A stretch of 64,000 nucleotides of DNA from Pomphorhynchus laevis (taxonomy: Eukaryota; Acanthocephala; Palaeacanthocephala; Echinorhynchida; Pomphorhynchidae): positions 1-64,000 of the forward strand of contig WNNJ02001069.1 in the NCBI GenBank assembly GCA_012934845.2, in the 5' to 3' direction. Below, one piece after another: positions 9,700-20,355 of the stretch. Both the position numbers and the translations under genes were made by a program. The number at the start of each line of letters is the position of its first letter. The first letter of the stretch is position 1. Under the pieces are notes generated by a model, which searched no databases, was not told the DNA's origin, and saw only the letters and a list, made by a program, of their open reading frames with translations.

Positions 9700-10190
9700 A
9701 GTCAGACTAAGAAATAAAACTGAATTGTTCTTGCATTATTCAAAGTCGATACGTATGCCCAGTCATCCTATGTGTGACGACAAACTTCACAACGGTATAC
9801 GCGTTTCGTTCTAACGGACCTCATCAGTACCCTGACTTATATTATCATCTACAGGCACCTTAACACACGCTTAAACAGTATATAAAGCTCGTAAACAGAA
9901 CTACCCTTAATCTGCATCATCGGAGGGAATTTAGCATAAGCTTTTTGCATGGCAGTGACTACTACAGTTTAACCATGCTTCAGCACTAAATTCTTTTTAA
10001 TAGGAATGCTGTTTAACATGGACACTCAAAAGTGTGCAAATATATAAAATATAATTTGTTGTTACACCTGCCCTGGGACACTCACTGGTGTACTCATAAA
10101 TATATCACTATGTTTTCCTCATGAAGAGGCATAAACACAGGCAGCATTCTATATATCCTCATCAGACTAAGAAATAAAACTGAACGGACT
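9700..10190 (-). repeat. Solitary unit of satellite 1
   Basis: One copy of the roughly 460 bp unit that forms the array at 17.2-21.0 kb, flanked by the same short element (GACTAAGAAATAAAACTGAA), which is repeated immediately after it. It shares the same private variants in and after the ribozyme as the array unit at 20.26-20.72 kb. Confidence 0.92.
9790..9834 (-). ncRNA. Type I hammerhead ribozyme, satellite 1, solitary unit
   Basis: On the minus strand: stem I strand, CTGATGA, a short stem II hairpin, GAAA, the palindromic CGCG of a minimal stem III, the triplet GTA and the returning stem I strand TACC. Both core blocks are intact; one mismatch in stem II and one in stem I. Confidence 0.75.
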
Positions 10191-10263
10191 AAGAAATAAA
10201 ACTGAAGGGAGAAGTTTGCATCCCAAGGTGTTTACACTTTAAAATGTAAACTGCTTCACGTGA
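10191..10263. other. Spacer without recognisable feature
   Basis: This short AT-rich spacer lies between the satellite 1 unit and the duplicated RLE-A end. It contains a second copy of the satellite flank and a near-palindromic CACTTTAAAATG segment. No gene is seen. Confidence 0.5.
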
Positions 10264-10560
10264 TCACGTTTAAGAGACCAGGTAAATACATACATCGGAC
10301 GATGTACTTATATTCGTCTTATTGATGCATCCTCCCACTCTACATGTTGTGCATTTTCGACCGGCCTTAACACATTTGCAGTTTTTGCATTTTGCAGCCT
10401 GTCCATTGCAATTGCAGCATTTCAATACACTGCCAGAACGTCCTTTAGGCATTATTATTGTAAGTAGTTAATTTAGTAGATCTAATCTACTAAATTAATC
10501 TACTATTGTAAGTAGATTGTCTGAAACGCAGTCGATTGTCTGAAACGCAGTCGGTTGTTG
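10264..10560 (-). pseudogene. Duplicated 5' end of retrotransposon RLE-A
   Basis: The first 55 codons of the RLE-A protein (the MPKGRSGSVLKCCNC cysteine-rich start, 10270-10452) are repeated here, with the same upstream leader: the inverted repeat at 10468-10498 and two direct repeats of about 20 bp containing GTCTGAAACGCAG. The copy breaks off at 10264 after the cysteine-rich segment. Together with the following Naiad-like fragment it duplicates 13985-14700, so it is part of a local tandem duplication rather than an independent insertion. Confidence 0.88.
10468..10498. repeat. Inverted repeat in the RLE-A leader (first copy)
   Basis: TTAATTTAGTAGAT and its complement ATCTACTAAATTAA surround a three-base centre. 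The same structure is at 14160-14190. Confidence 0.85.
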
Positions 10561-10564
10561 TGTA

Positions 10565-11030
10565 TATTAATCTCTCAAACTTTTTTAATAAAATAACAAC
10601 TATATAATAACAACTATTGATAAAGCTAGTAATATCTTTGTCTTCATATGCAAAAAGCTTTATTATTTATCGTACAATAAATATTAATAATAACAATAGA
10701 AAATATATATTAACCATAAACTTCATTAATAAATGTATAGATAACATAAATATAGCCGGACTTTTAAATAATTCTAAAAGTAAAGAAATAATAAGGTCAG
10801 ATTTAAGTAAATATATTCCTAAAATAAGGTATAAACTCCTAACACCATAAGGACAAAAAATTTGTAATTTTTATAAAGAATTAAAATCAATATGTAACGA
10901 TAATATTAGAAACATAATGCAATTGTAAAAGTCTTAGTTTTGATAAAATAAATAAACATATATGTACCCATAATCTAGAATTAATTGAAAATTGTGAATA
11001 AAGAAAGCTGCTATCAGAAGTGTATAAATA
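10565..11030 (+). pseudogene. Naiad-like PLE fragment (first copy of duplicated flank)
   Basis: This encodes a piece of the Naiad-like N-terminal region (TINFINKCIDNINIAGLL to DLSKYIPKIRYKLL) preceded by a few codons from the RT motif IITTIDKASNI, so the order is rearranged relative to the element. It is nearly identical to 14265-14730. Confidence 0.8.
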
Positions 11031-11099
11031 TTTTTTTTGTAATATTATTTATTATAAAAGTAAAGTTAATTTACAGAAATTAGGTTCCCGTAAACGGGC

Positions 11100-11690
11100 C
11101 TATAAATGAGATTTATTGTCAGGAAAGATTGGATGTCTTCTACTTGATCGCGGCATTCGCAGACATAGTGAAGATGCACTTGCAATCAAGAAGCTAATCT
11201 TGCGTTTTAGGTGAACTAATACATCACTATATTTTTCTGATTTTAACCTCGATGATATCGAGGCAATGTCCTCGAGTAGCTTAAGAGCTCGCGGTCCAAC
11301 TCCTCCTGATGATGAAAAAATTAACGGTATATACTTGCTTTCTTCCACACTGACAATTCTTTTATTGTATTTGCTGTTTTTGCGATTTTTATTATATTCA
11401 AAGGCGGCGAGAGGCGAACTGCTGGCATATGACGGAGCATGTACTGAAAAAACATTGACGTCAAAAAACGTCCGCTCATATCGATTGTCCTGTAGTCCAT
11501 AACATGAAATGTCTAGGCGCGCATTGTTATTTTTCGTTGTTGAATTATTCATGAATTCTAAGCTGTCTGGAATCTTTTGCAAAGTTGGTTCGACTTCGAC
11601 GCCGTGGCATATCTCTGATAATTCATAAGGGATCGTGTCCCGAATATCGTTGTGACGGATTATTGGTACACCACCGCGTTTACATGATAA
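11100..11690 (-). pseudogene. RLE-A C-terminal zinc finger and endonuclease-region frame
   Basis: The frame continues upstream of the first methionine (11582) to about 11710, where CICGTTNGIINALSC resembles the cysteine/histidine finger preceding the endonuclease in RLE elements. It is followed by RGGVPIIRHNDIRD, an RYERTFFDVNVF segment that fits the metal-binding core region of the family, and a conserved-looking tail (FSSSGGVGPRALK, LRMPRSSRR). The frame is shifted relative to the RT frame at an A-run near 11725-11735. Confidence 0.72.
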
Positions 11691-11694
11691 TGCG

Positions 11695-13110
11695 TTAATA
11701 ATGCCATTTGTTGTACCGCATATACATGTTTTTTTTGTTTAGATCTGGTGGATTCCATCCATATCTGGAACATATGGCATCCCTAAATTCATAAGAATGG
11801 AGATGAAAGTTATCAACGGCTAGAGGAAGCGCACTTAGCCATGATGAAGCGCAATTCTGAGTAGCATGGTTAATTGCATTCAATACTGCTTGTTGAGCCC
11901 TTTGTTTGACATCAATTAAACGGTTCTTGTAAACATTAATTCGTTGACAAGAAATACTTTTTATAACATATGATTGTACTTGTCGCAGAGTTTCTCCTGT
12001 ATATTCAGAATCATAAGTATTACAGATTAGTTGTGCATTTTCATACTCCAGTGTGGATGCGAAAATGGGGTCTAATACTCCTAGACCTCCTAGTTTAAGA
12101 GGCGAGGTCAATATTCGACTTGTTAAAGATGGTAAAAGCTTGTCTTTTAGTATGGTCAACAGCGTTGACAAATGCCCGCATTCAAATGTTGTATTTCTGA
12201 AAAAGTGAGTCCATTTCCATTGTACTGATTTTGTAAGACCGATATAAGATACATGTGGATCAACTTTGGCTATTTCTACTAAACGATCAAGTAGACGAGT
12301 CCAACTTTGAGATTTATCAAGTGCAACCGAATCTACATACTCGGTAGTGCCTATAGGAATGCCAAGTATCATAATACCATCCGATGATATTCCAATTTCT
12401 TTCAATGGGCATGCTTGCTTCATTTCAGATGGATGAGTAAGCAGTTGTGTTTTCTTAGCGTTAACGAAATATCCGTATTGAGGTCCATCGCTTTTCAATA
12501 CATTCCATACTATATTTAACTCGTCAATAGTACCGACAAAGTTTGCATCATCCGCAAACCAAACTTGTGTAATGCTGGGAACACTGTTTTTAATTTTGTT
12601 GATCAACGGAAGTGATGCCATGGAGAAAGCCGCCATAGCTAAGGTGTCCCCTTGTGTGAACCCCTCTCGAGAAAATATGCTTGTACCGCCAAGCACTAGT
12701 TGATCGTCAGTTCTGTAAGTGTTTGCAAGAACACAAGCCAACGAAGGACAAATGTATTGTATATTGTGAATAGCAGCTTGTCGATTTAAAGAGTTAAATG
12801 CATTAGAAGCATCTACGGCAAGAACACAGCGTTGTTTATTCGACATAAATGCGGATTTGATGGAATGAATAGCAAACTCAATTCCGCCACGTTGTGATGC
12901 TGCCAGTTGACTCTTTCCAGCCACATATTGCAAGTCGAATTTTACCACTTCAAGTATTGCCTTAACTATGCGTCTCGTAATTTCACACACTCCTATCGGT
13001 CTTATGCCCCCAGATTTCTTAGGGATAGCGACAAGCCTACATGTCGTAAACGCATCAAGAACACCAGGAGGAATTTTATCAGTAGTTAATCGAATTGTGA
13101 ATTCAGCCAA
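11695..13110 (-). pseudogene. RLE-A reverse transcriptase domain
   Basis: The RT motifs of a non-LTR element are in order: CRLVAIPKKSGGIRPIGV, VLAVDASNAFNSLNR, GFTQGDTLAMAAFSM, the catalytic VWFADDANFVG (F-ADD form) and GYFVNAKKTQLL, then the thumb (LGIPIGTTEYV) and a C-terminal segment (SWLSALPL, FRDAICSRYGW). The frame is open for about 470 codons. It joins the upstream cysteine-rich frame through a one-base shift near 13110-13140 and the downstream finger frame through a shift near 11730. It would copy the element RNA at a nicked target. Confidence 0.88.
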
Positions 13111-14144
13111 AGCCCAAGCAAGGTTATGTGAACATTATTTCCGAAGCCTGTGAGCATGAATTTCCATAGATTCGAATCACATCCTGACGGTCCTGCACTT
13201 CCGTTAGTCCTTTTACAAGCTTTGATGATAGCGTCTTCGTCAATTTGCGTGAAGCGTACAGAGTGATGTGTGATCGCTTCATGAATTGGTGATGACAGAA
13301 GAGAATCAGGATGTAGATTTTCTGGGATAGGGTGTAGATTTTCAAGCACTTCTTTGACAGATGAAGATCCAACCATAACATTAGGGCCTAGCGGACCTGA
13401 CGAATCATTGTTAACAAGAATCGCGGAACTTGCAGCAACTTTCCCTCGTAACATTAGTCTAACATAATTCTTTTTCCAATCCGTCATATGTGAATTTTTT
13501 TTAGGTTCACTAAAAGCTACTCGTAGGTAATTGGCCTCGTCAAAAAGCTCTTTATATTTTTTTGTTGACCACAAAGCCAGTCTGTTCTCTAATGTTTTTC
13601 GAATCACGTTAACTTTTTTCGATGGAATTCTTTGGAGAACGCATTGTAAAAAAACTGTAGCAGACTTGAGAACAGAGTTCTCATTATTATTTTTTCGTGC
13701 AACATCGAAATAGAAGTTTGCGATAGTATCAATTATAGTATTACTTGCAGAACATCGAGGGAGCACCATGATATTTGGCTGCCATTGAATAACCACTTGA
13801 TATATCCCCTCAATATTACAAATTTCTAAGTTATTAGAAATTCCATTATTCACAGATACAATCTGAGTAGCATCAGTAATTACTGTTCTGTTTGCATGAT
13901 TTTGATATGCATTTCTTTGCGAAGATTCTGATTCTATAGCGTTTCTGTATATATTATTTTCCGGAATTCCAGTTAAAATACATACATCGGACGATGTACT
14001 TATATTCGTCTTATTGATGCATCCGCCCACTCTACATGTTGTGCATTTTCGACCGGCCTTAACACATTTGCAGTTTTTGCATTTTGCAGCCTGTCCATTG
14101 CAATTGCAGCATTTCAATACACTGCCAGAACGTCCTTTAGGCAT
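13086..14144 (-). pseudogene. RLE-A N-terminal cysteine-rich domain and pre-RT region
   Basis: This starts MPKGRSGSVLKCCNC and has about ten cysteines in the first 45 residues, in CxC and CxxC spacing, likely zinc-binding and probably for nucleic-acid contact. A long helical region follows, and then the HPIPENLHPDSLL and RTNGSAGPSGCDSNLW segments that precede the RT in this type of element. A shift of one base at about 13110-13140 separates it from the RT frame. The start is supported by the identical start in the duplicated copy at 10452. Confidence 0.82.
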
Positions 14145-14159
14145 TATTATTGTAAGTAG

Positions 14160-14190
14160 TTAATTTAGTAGATCTAATCTACTAAATTAA
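14160..14190. repeat. Inverted repeat in the RLE-A leader (second copy)
   Basis: Same perfect 14-base arms around three bases as at 10468-10498. It is followed by two near-identical direct repeats containing GTCTGAAACGCAG. Confidence 0.85.
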
Positions 14191-14264
14191 TCTACTATTG
14201 TAAGTAGATTGTCTGAAACGCAGTCGATTGTCTGAAACGCAGTCGATTGTTGTGTATATTAATC

Positions 14265-14730
14265 TCTCAAACTTTTTTAATAAAATAACAACTATATAAT
14301 AACAACTATTGATAAAGCTAGTAATATCTTTGTCTTCATATGCAAAAAGCTTTATTATTTATCGTACAATAAATATTAATAATAACAATAGAAAATATAT
14401 ATTAACCATAAACTTCATTAATAAATGTATAGATAACATAAATATAGCCGGACTTTTAAATAATTCTAAAAGTAAAGAAATAATAAGGTCAGATTTAAGT
14501 AAATATATTCCTAAAATAAGGTATAAACTCCTAACACCATAAGGACAAAAAATTTGTAATTTTTATAAAGAATTAAAATCAATATGTAACGATAATATTA
14601 GAAACATAATGCAATTGTAAAAGTCTTAGTTTTGATAAAATAAATAAACATATATGTACCCATAATATAGAATTAATTAAAAATTGTGAATAAAGAAAGC
14701 TGCTATCAGAAGGGTATAAATATTTTTTTG
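14265..14730 (+). pseudogene. Naiad-like PLE fragment (second copy of duplicated flank)
   Basis: Nearly identical to 10565-11030, including the rearranged order of coding pieces. It ends in a T-run, after which the neighbouring copy begins in a different part of the element. Confidence 0.8.
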
Positions 14731-14734
14731 AAGA

Positions 14735-17162
14735 ACTTTTAAGTGATAATAAGCTAAAAGATCTTTATGTAAATACAAGAAGTTTTTCTAAAGATATCAT
14801 ATGTTCAATAAATCAAAAATTAATAAACGACTATGATAAGCTAAGTTTATAATAGACAGTTATTGTAATACAAAATACTATAATCGTACAATAAATGTTA
14901 ATAATAACAATAGAAAATATACATTAACCATAAACTTCATTAATAAATGTATAGATAACATAAATATAGCCGGACTTTTAAATAATTCTAAAAGTAAAGA
15001 AATAATAGGGTCAGATTTAAGTAAATATATTCCTAAAATAAGGTATAAACTCATACCACCATTAGGACGAAAAATTTGTAATTATAATAAAGAATTAAAA
15101 TCAATATGTAACGATAAATATTAGAAACATAATGGAAACAGAATGCAATTGTAAAAGTCTTAGTTTTGATAAAATAAATGAACATATATGTACCCATAAT
15201 CTAGAATGAATTGAAAATTATGAATTAAGAAAGCTGCTATCAAAAGGAAAAAATATAGATTAAATAATAACAACGACAAAAATAAAATTTACAGTTTGTT
15301 ATATAATAAATTAAATGATTACTTTAGTTAGCTGATTAATACTGAAAGCTCGAATATATCTAAGATAAAAATTTGGAAAGATTATATATTTGATAAAATT
15401 AAAAATAAAATGAAAATAACAAACAATTATAAAAGGAAAGATAAAATTAATAATGATATCTATAAAGAACTTACTAAATTAAAGAATAACTATATAATAA
15501 CAACTATTGATAAAGCTAGTAATATCTTTGTCTTCATATGCAAAAAGCTTTATTATGATATACTAATAAAAGAGGTTAATTCTAATGATTTAAATTGTAA
15601 ATCCAAACATATGAACGTAGTGAGTTGAGTTTAGTAAACAATTATTACAAATCACTGTTCTATAATGGATAAAAAGGGTATAAAGGTTGAATTAGATAAT
15701 AAAACTATACCTATATTATATTGGAATCCAAAATTACATAAAAATCCAATAAAACCTAGGTTCATATGTAGTGCGTTTAAATGTACATTAAAACCACTTT
15801 CTGTCTATATAAATAAAATACTTAAAGTAATTAAAGCACATTTTAAATAATATTGCAAGGTAATAGAAATTAATACTGGTATAAAACACTATTTCATTAT
15901 TAATTCTACAAAAGAATTTTTAGAACAGACACAAACAATAAATTTTCAAAATATAAATACATACGATTTTAGTACGCTTTATACAAATCTAGATTTAGTA
16001 GATATTAAAGAAGCGTTAGTAAAATTAATTAATCTTATATTCGGAAAAAGATATACATATATATGTTATAATAATTATAACGCCTATCTAACAAAAATTA
16101 AACCATCAAATAAATATAAATATATGGATAAAATTGAATTAATAGAATCCTTAAATATTTTGATAAATCAAAATTATTTAAAAGTAGGGACATCTATATT
16201 TAGACAAGTAAAAGGTGTTCCAATGGGTAGTAATAGTAGCCCAATTATAGCTGACTTTTTTTTAAGTTTTTTAGAATATGAATTTGTTAATAACTGTGTA
16301 AAAACTAAATCTAAACAATATAAATATATGAAATATATGTTTCGATACATTGATGATATATGTGTAATTAATTCTAATGATTTTTATTCAATTTCTGAGC
16401 ACATTTATCCAGAAAGCCATATTCTTAACAAAACCCATATTTATGATAAAGAAGGTGTATATCTAGATATGAACATTAAATAAACATTTACTAAAACTAC
16501 TATTAATTTATATCGTAAAGATGACATATTTAAATTTACAAGAAACATATTTTTGCATGAGCATTCATGCATACCATATAATATAAAATATAATACATTA
16601 AATAATGAAATTTTAAGAATTGCATTAATATGTAATGATATTGGCTTTCTTCAAAATCATTTTAATAATTTAATAGATGCATTTTTTAAACTAGGTAACT
16701 ATAAAAATAACATCAAGCAGAAAATAGTAAAATATATAAATCAACACAATAATATAAAGAATAAATTTAAACTCTTAAGTGGCAAATTTTTATGGATGGA
16801 TAATAAATAATATACTTTGCATTAGAATAAGATACTAGATAGTTATTTCAGAGGAAATACATCATTAGCATGTATTTGGCCCCGCTGCTATGTTGGGTAG
16901 AGGAGTTAGGGGCCGAAACTTGATAGCATAGCAGTTCCTCCTGATGACCGCTAATTCTTATTATGATACAACATCTGTTATTTATTAGTCAATTCATAAA
17001 AATTACATTTATTTTAAATTTCATTTTTTTGAATTGATTTAAATTATAGAAAATCTAAAAACAATTATTAATTTTATTATTAAATTATTAAATTTTGATT
17101 AAGCATTATCATGTTTTGTTTATTTTATAATTATATTGAATACGTAGACTCAGTTACCTGAT
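14735..17162 (+). pseudogene. Naiad-like PLE, mid-element to 3' end, degenerate
   Basis: Pieces in order: the NKLKDLYVN segment (about 14750), the INKCIDNINIAGLL segment (14935), a cysteine/histidine region CNCKSL then HICTHNLE (15145-15210), and RT pieces TTIDKASNIFVF (15510), YWNPKLHKNPIKP (15720), YDFSTLYTNLDL (15965), GVPMGSNSSPIIADFF (16215) and YIDDICV (16340), then EHSCIPYN and WMDNK (16553-16810). These are Penelope-type RT motifs (KxDK-like, LHK, FSTLYTN, YIDD). Several stops and frameshifts break it (for example after MNIK near 16483). No GIY-YIG follows the RT, consistent with the N-terminal nuclease seen at 21145-21420. The terminal region with the conserved RNA element runs to 17162. 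Confidence 0.87.
16845..16960 (+). ncRNA. Structured RNA element of Naiad-like terminal repeat, third copy
   Basis: Same hairpin and pseudoknot-capable segments as 7283-7400. CTGATGA is intact, but the following CCTCT is changed to CCGCT, which weakens the closing helix. Confidence 0.5.
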
Positions 17163-17681
17163 TTAATTATTCAAAGTCGATACGTATGCCCAGTCATCTT
17201 ATGTGTGACGACAAACTTCACAACGGTATACGCGTTTCGCTCAAACAGAGCTTATCAGTACCGTGACTTCTATAATCATCTATAGGCACCTTAACACACG
17301 CTTAAACAGTGTTTAAAGCTCGAAAACAGAAATATCCTTAATCTGATCATCGGAGGGAATTTAACATAAGCTCTGTGCATGGCAGTGACTATTACAGTTT
17401 AACCATACATCAGGCACTAAATTCTTTTTAATAGAAATGCTGTTTAACAGGGACACTTAAAAGTGTGCAAATATATAAAATATAATTTGTTGTTACACCT
17501 GCCCTGGGACACTCACTGGTGTACTCATAAATATATCACTATGTTTTCCTCACGAAGAGGCATTAACACCAAGCAGCATTCTATATATCATCAATAGACT
17601 AAGAAATAAAACTGAATTATTCTTGCATTATTCAAAGTCGATACGTATGCCCAGTCATCCTATGTGTGACGACAAACTTCA

Positions 17682-17726
17682 CAACGGTATACGCGTTTCG
17701 CTCTAACGGAGCTCATCAGTACCGTG
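17682..17726 (-). ncRNA. Type I hammerhead ribozyme, satellite 1 unit 2
   Basis: Consensus copy on the minus strand: CGGTA, CTGATGA, stem II GCTC/GAGC with loop CGTTA, GAAA, CGCG, GTA, TACCG. Stem I pairs five bases plus an A-T, the core is complete, and the expected cleavage is after GTA. Stem III is a single C-G pair with two loop bases in a monomer, but the ACGCGT palindrome could pair two monomers. Confidence 0.85.
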
Positions 17727-18535
17727 ACTTCTATAATCATCTATAGGTACCTTTACACACGCTTAAACAGTGTTTAAAGCTCGAAAACAGAACTACCCTT
17801 AATTCTAATCATCGAAGGGAATTTAGCATAAGCTCTGTGCATGGCAGTGACTATTACAGTTTAACCATGCATCAGGCACTAAATTCTTTTTAATAGAAAT
17901 GCTGTTTAACAGGGACACTTAAAAGTGTGCAAATATATAAAATATAATTTGTTGTTACACCTGCCCTGGGACACTCACTGGTGTACTCATAAATATATCA
18001 CTTTGTTTTTCTCATGAAGAGGCATAAACACCAGGCAGCATTCTATATATCCTCATCAGACTAAGAAATAAAACTGAATTATTCTTGCATTATTCAAAGT
18101 CGATACGTATACCCAGTCATCCTATGTGTGACGACAAACTTTACAATGGTATACGCGTTTCGCTCTAACGGAGCTCATAAGTACCGTGATATCTATAATA
18201 ATATTTAGGCACCTTAGCACACGCTTAAACAGTGTTGCAGTGACGATTACAGTTTAACCATGCATCAGGCACTAAATTCTTTTTAATAGGAATGCTGTTT
18301 CACAGGGACACTTGAAAGTGTGCAAATATATAAAACATAATTGTTGTTACACCTGCCCTTGGACACTCACTGGTGTACTCATAAATATATCACTATGTTT
18401 TTCTCATGAAGAGGCATAATCACTAGGCAGCATTCCATATATCTTCATCAGACTAAAAAATAAAACTGAATTATTCTTGCATTTATCAAAGTCGATACGT
18501 ATGCCCAGTCATTCTATGTGTGACGACAAACTTCA

Positions 18536-18580
18536 CAACTGTATACGCGTTTCGCTCTAACGGAGCTCATCAGTACCGTG
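18536..18580 (-). ncRNA. Type I hammerhead ribozyme, satellite 1 unit 4
   Basis: Complete CTGATGA and GAAA cores and perfect stem II GCTC/GAGC. One mismatch in stem I because TACCG became TACAG. Confidence 0.78.
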
Positions 18581-19456
18581 ACTTATATAATCATCTACAG
18601 GCACCTTAACACACGTTTAAACAGTGTTTAAAGCTCGAAAACAGAACTACCCTTAATCTGAATCATCCGAGGGAATTTAGCATAAGCTCTGTGCATGGCA
18701 GTGACTTTTACAGTATAACTAGGCATCAGGCACTAAATTATTTTTTATAGGAATGCTGTTGAACAGGGACACTTAAAAGTGTGCAAATATATAAAATATA
18801 ATTTGTTGTTTCACCTGCCCTGGGACACACACTGGTGTACTCATAAATATATCACTGTTTTCCTCATGAAGAGGCTTAAACACCAGGCAGCACTCTATAT
18901 GTCCTCATCAGACTAAGAAATAAAACTTAATTATTCTTGCATTATTCAAAGTCGATACGTATGCCCAGTCATCCTATGTGTGACGACAAACTTCACAACG
19001 GTATACGCGTTTCGCTCTAACGGAGCATATCAGTACCGTGATTTCTATAATCATATATAGGCACCTTAACACACGCTTAAACAGTGTTTAAAGCTCGAAA
19101 ACATAACTACCCTTAATCTGAATCATCGGAGGGAATTTAGCATAAGCTCTGTGCATGACAGTGACTATTAAAGTTTTACCATGCATCAGGCACAAAATTC
19201 TTTTTTATAGGAATGCTCTTTAACAGGGACACTTAAAAGTGTGCAAATATATAAAATATAATTTGTTGTTACACCTGCCCTGTGACACTCACTGGTGTAC
19301 TCATAAATATATCACCATGTTTTCCTCATGAAGAGGCATAAACACAGGCAGCATTCTATATATCCTCATCAGACTAAGAAATAAAACTTAACTATTCTTG
19401 CATTATTCAAAGTCGATACGTATGCCCAGTCATCCTATGTTTGACGACAAACTTCA

Positions 19457-19500
19457 CAATGGTATACGCGTTTCGCTCTTACGTTGCTCATCAGTACCAT
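19457..19500 (-). ncRNA. Type I hammerhead ribozyme, satellite 1 unit 6, compensatory stem I pair
   Basis: Both cores are intact. Stem I is TGGTA with TACCA: both sides of the outer C-G pair have changed to T-A, keeping the helix. Stem II is weakened (GCAAC against AAGAGC). Confidence 0.78.
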
Positions 19501-19848
19501 GACTTCTATAATCATCTATAGGCACCTTAGCACACGCTTAAGCAGTGTTGCAGTGCGATTACAGTTTAACCATGCATCAGGCACTAAATTCTTTTTAATA
19601 GGAATGCTGTTTAATAAGGACTCTTAAAAGTATGCAATATATAAAATATAATTTGTTGTTACAAAAGCCCTGGGACACTCACTGGTGTACTCATTAATAT
19701 ATCGCTATGTTTTCCTCATGAAGAGGCATAAACACCGGGCAACATTCTATATATCCTCTTCAGACTAAAAAATTTTAACTGAATTATTTTTGCATTATTC
19801 AAAGTCGATACGTATGTCCAGTCATCCAATGTGTGACGACAAACTTCA

Positions 19849-19890
19849 CAACGGTATACGCGTTTCGCTCTAACGGAGCTCATCAGTACC
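19849..19890 (-). ncRNA. Type I hammerhead ribozyme, satellite 1 unit 7
   Basis: Intact CTGATGA, GCTC/GAGC stem II, GAAA, CGCG and GTA. The outer part of stem I is altered on one strand (AGGTA against TACCG), leaving four pairs. Confidence 0.78.
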
Positions 19891-20310
19891 TTAACTTCTA
19901 TTATCATCTATAGGCACCCTAACACACGCTTAAACAGTGTTTAAAGCTCGAACACATAACTACCCTTAATCTGAATCATCAAAGGGAATTTAGCATAAGC
20001 TCTGTGCATGGCAGTGACTATTACAGTTTAACCATGCATCAGGCACTAAATTCTTTTTAATAGGAATGCTGTTGAACAGGGACACGTAAAAGTGTGCAAA
20101 TATATAAAATATAATTTGTTGTTACACCTGCCCTGGGACACACACTGGTGTACTCATAAATATATCACTATGTTTTCCTCATGAAGAGGAATAAACACCA
20201 GGCAGCATTCTATATATCCTCATCAGACTAAGAAATAAAACTTAATTATTCTTGCATTATTCAAAGTCGATACGTATGCCCAGTCATCCTATGTGTGACG
20301 ACAAACTTCA

Positions 20311-20355
20311 CAACGGTATACGCGTTTCGTTCTAACGGACCTCATCAGTACCCTG
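20311..20355 (-). ncRNA. Type I hammerhead ribozyme, satellite 1 unit 8
   Basis: Intact cores. It carries the same stem I and stem II variants as the solitary unit at 9790-9834 (GGTC against GAAC, GGGTA against TACCG), marking both as one subfamily. Confidence 0.74.

Larger units (their letters stand above)
11038..14265 (-). mobile_element. RLE-A: non-LTR retrotransposon with restriction-like endonuclease
   Basis: A minus-strand element about 3.2 kb long: cysteine-rich N-terminus, RT, zinc finger and a C-terminal domain of the kind found in RLE-bearing non-LTR elements of invertebrates. The 3' end carries a small hairpin (CCCGTAAACGGG) at about 11083-11096, and the 5' leader has an inverted repeat and direct repeats. 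It lies inside Naiad-like sequence. No clean target-site duplication could be defined, because the flank itself is duplicated. Two frameshifts make it inactive. Confidence 0.85.

Noticed and set aside
10515-10554. Direct repeats with CTGAAACGCAG as possible hammerhead right half
   Set aside because: No CTGATGA-like block at the proper distance on either strand and no stem II.
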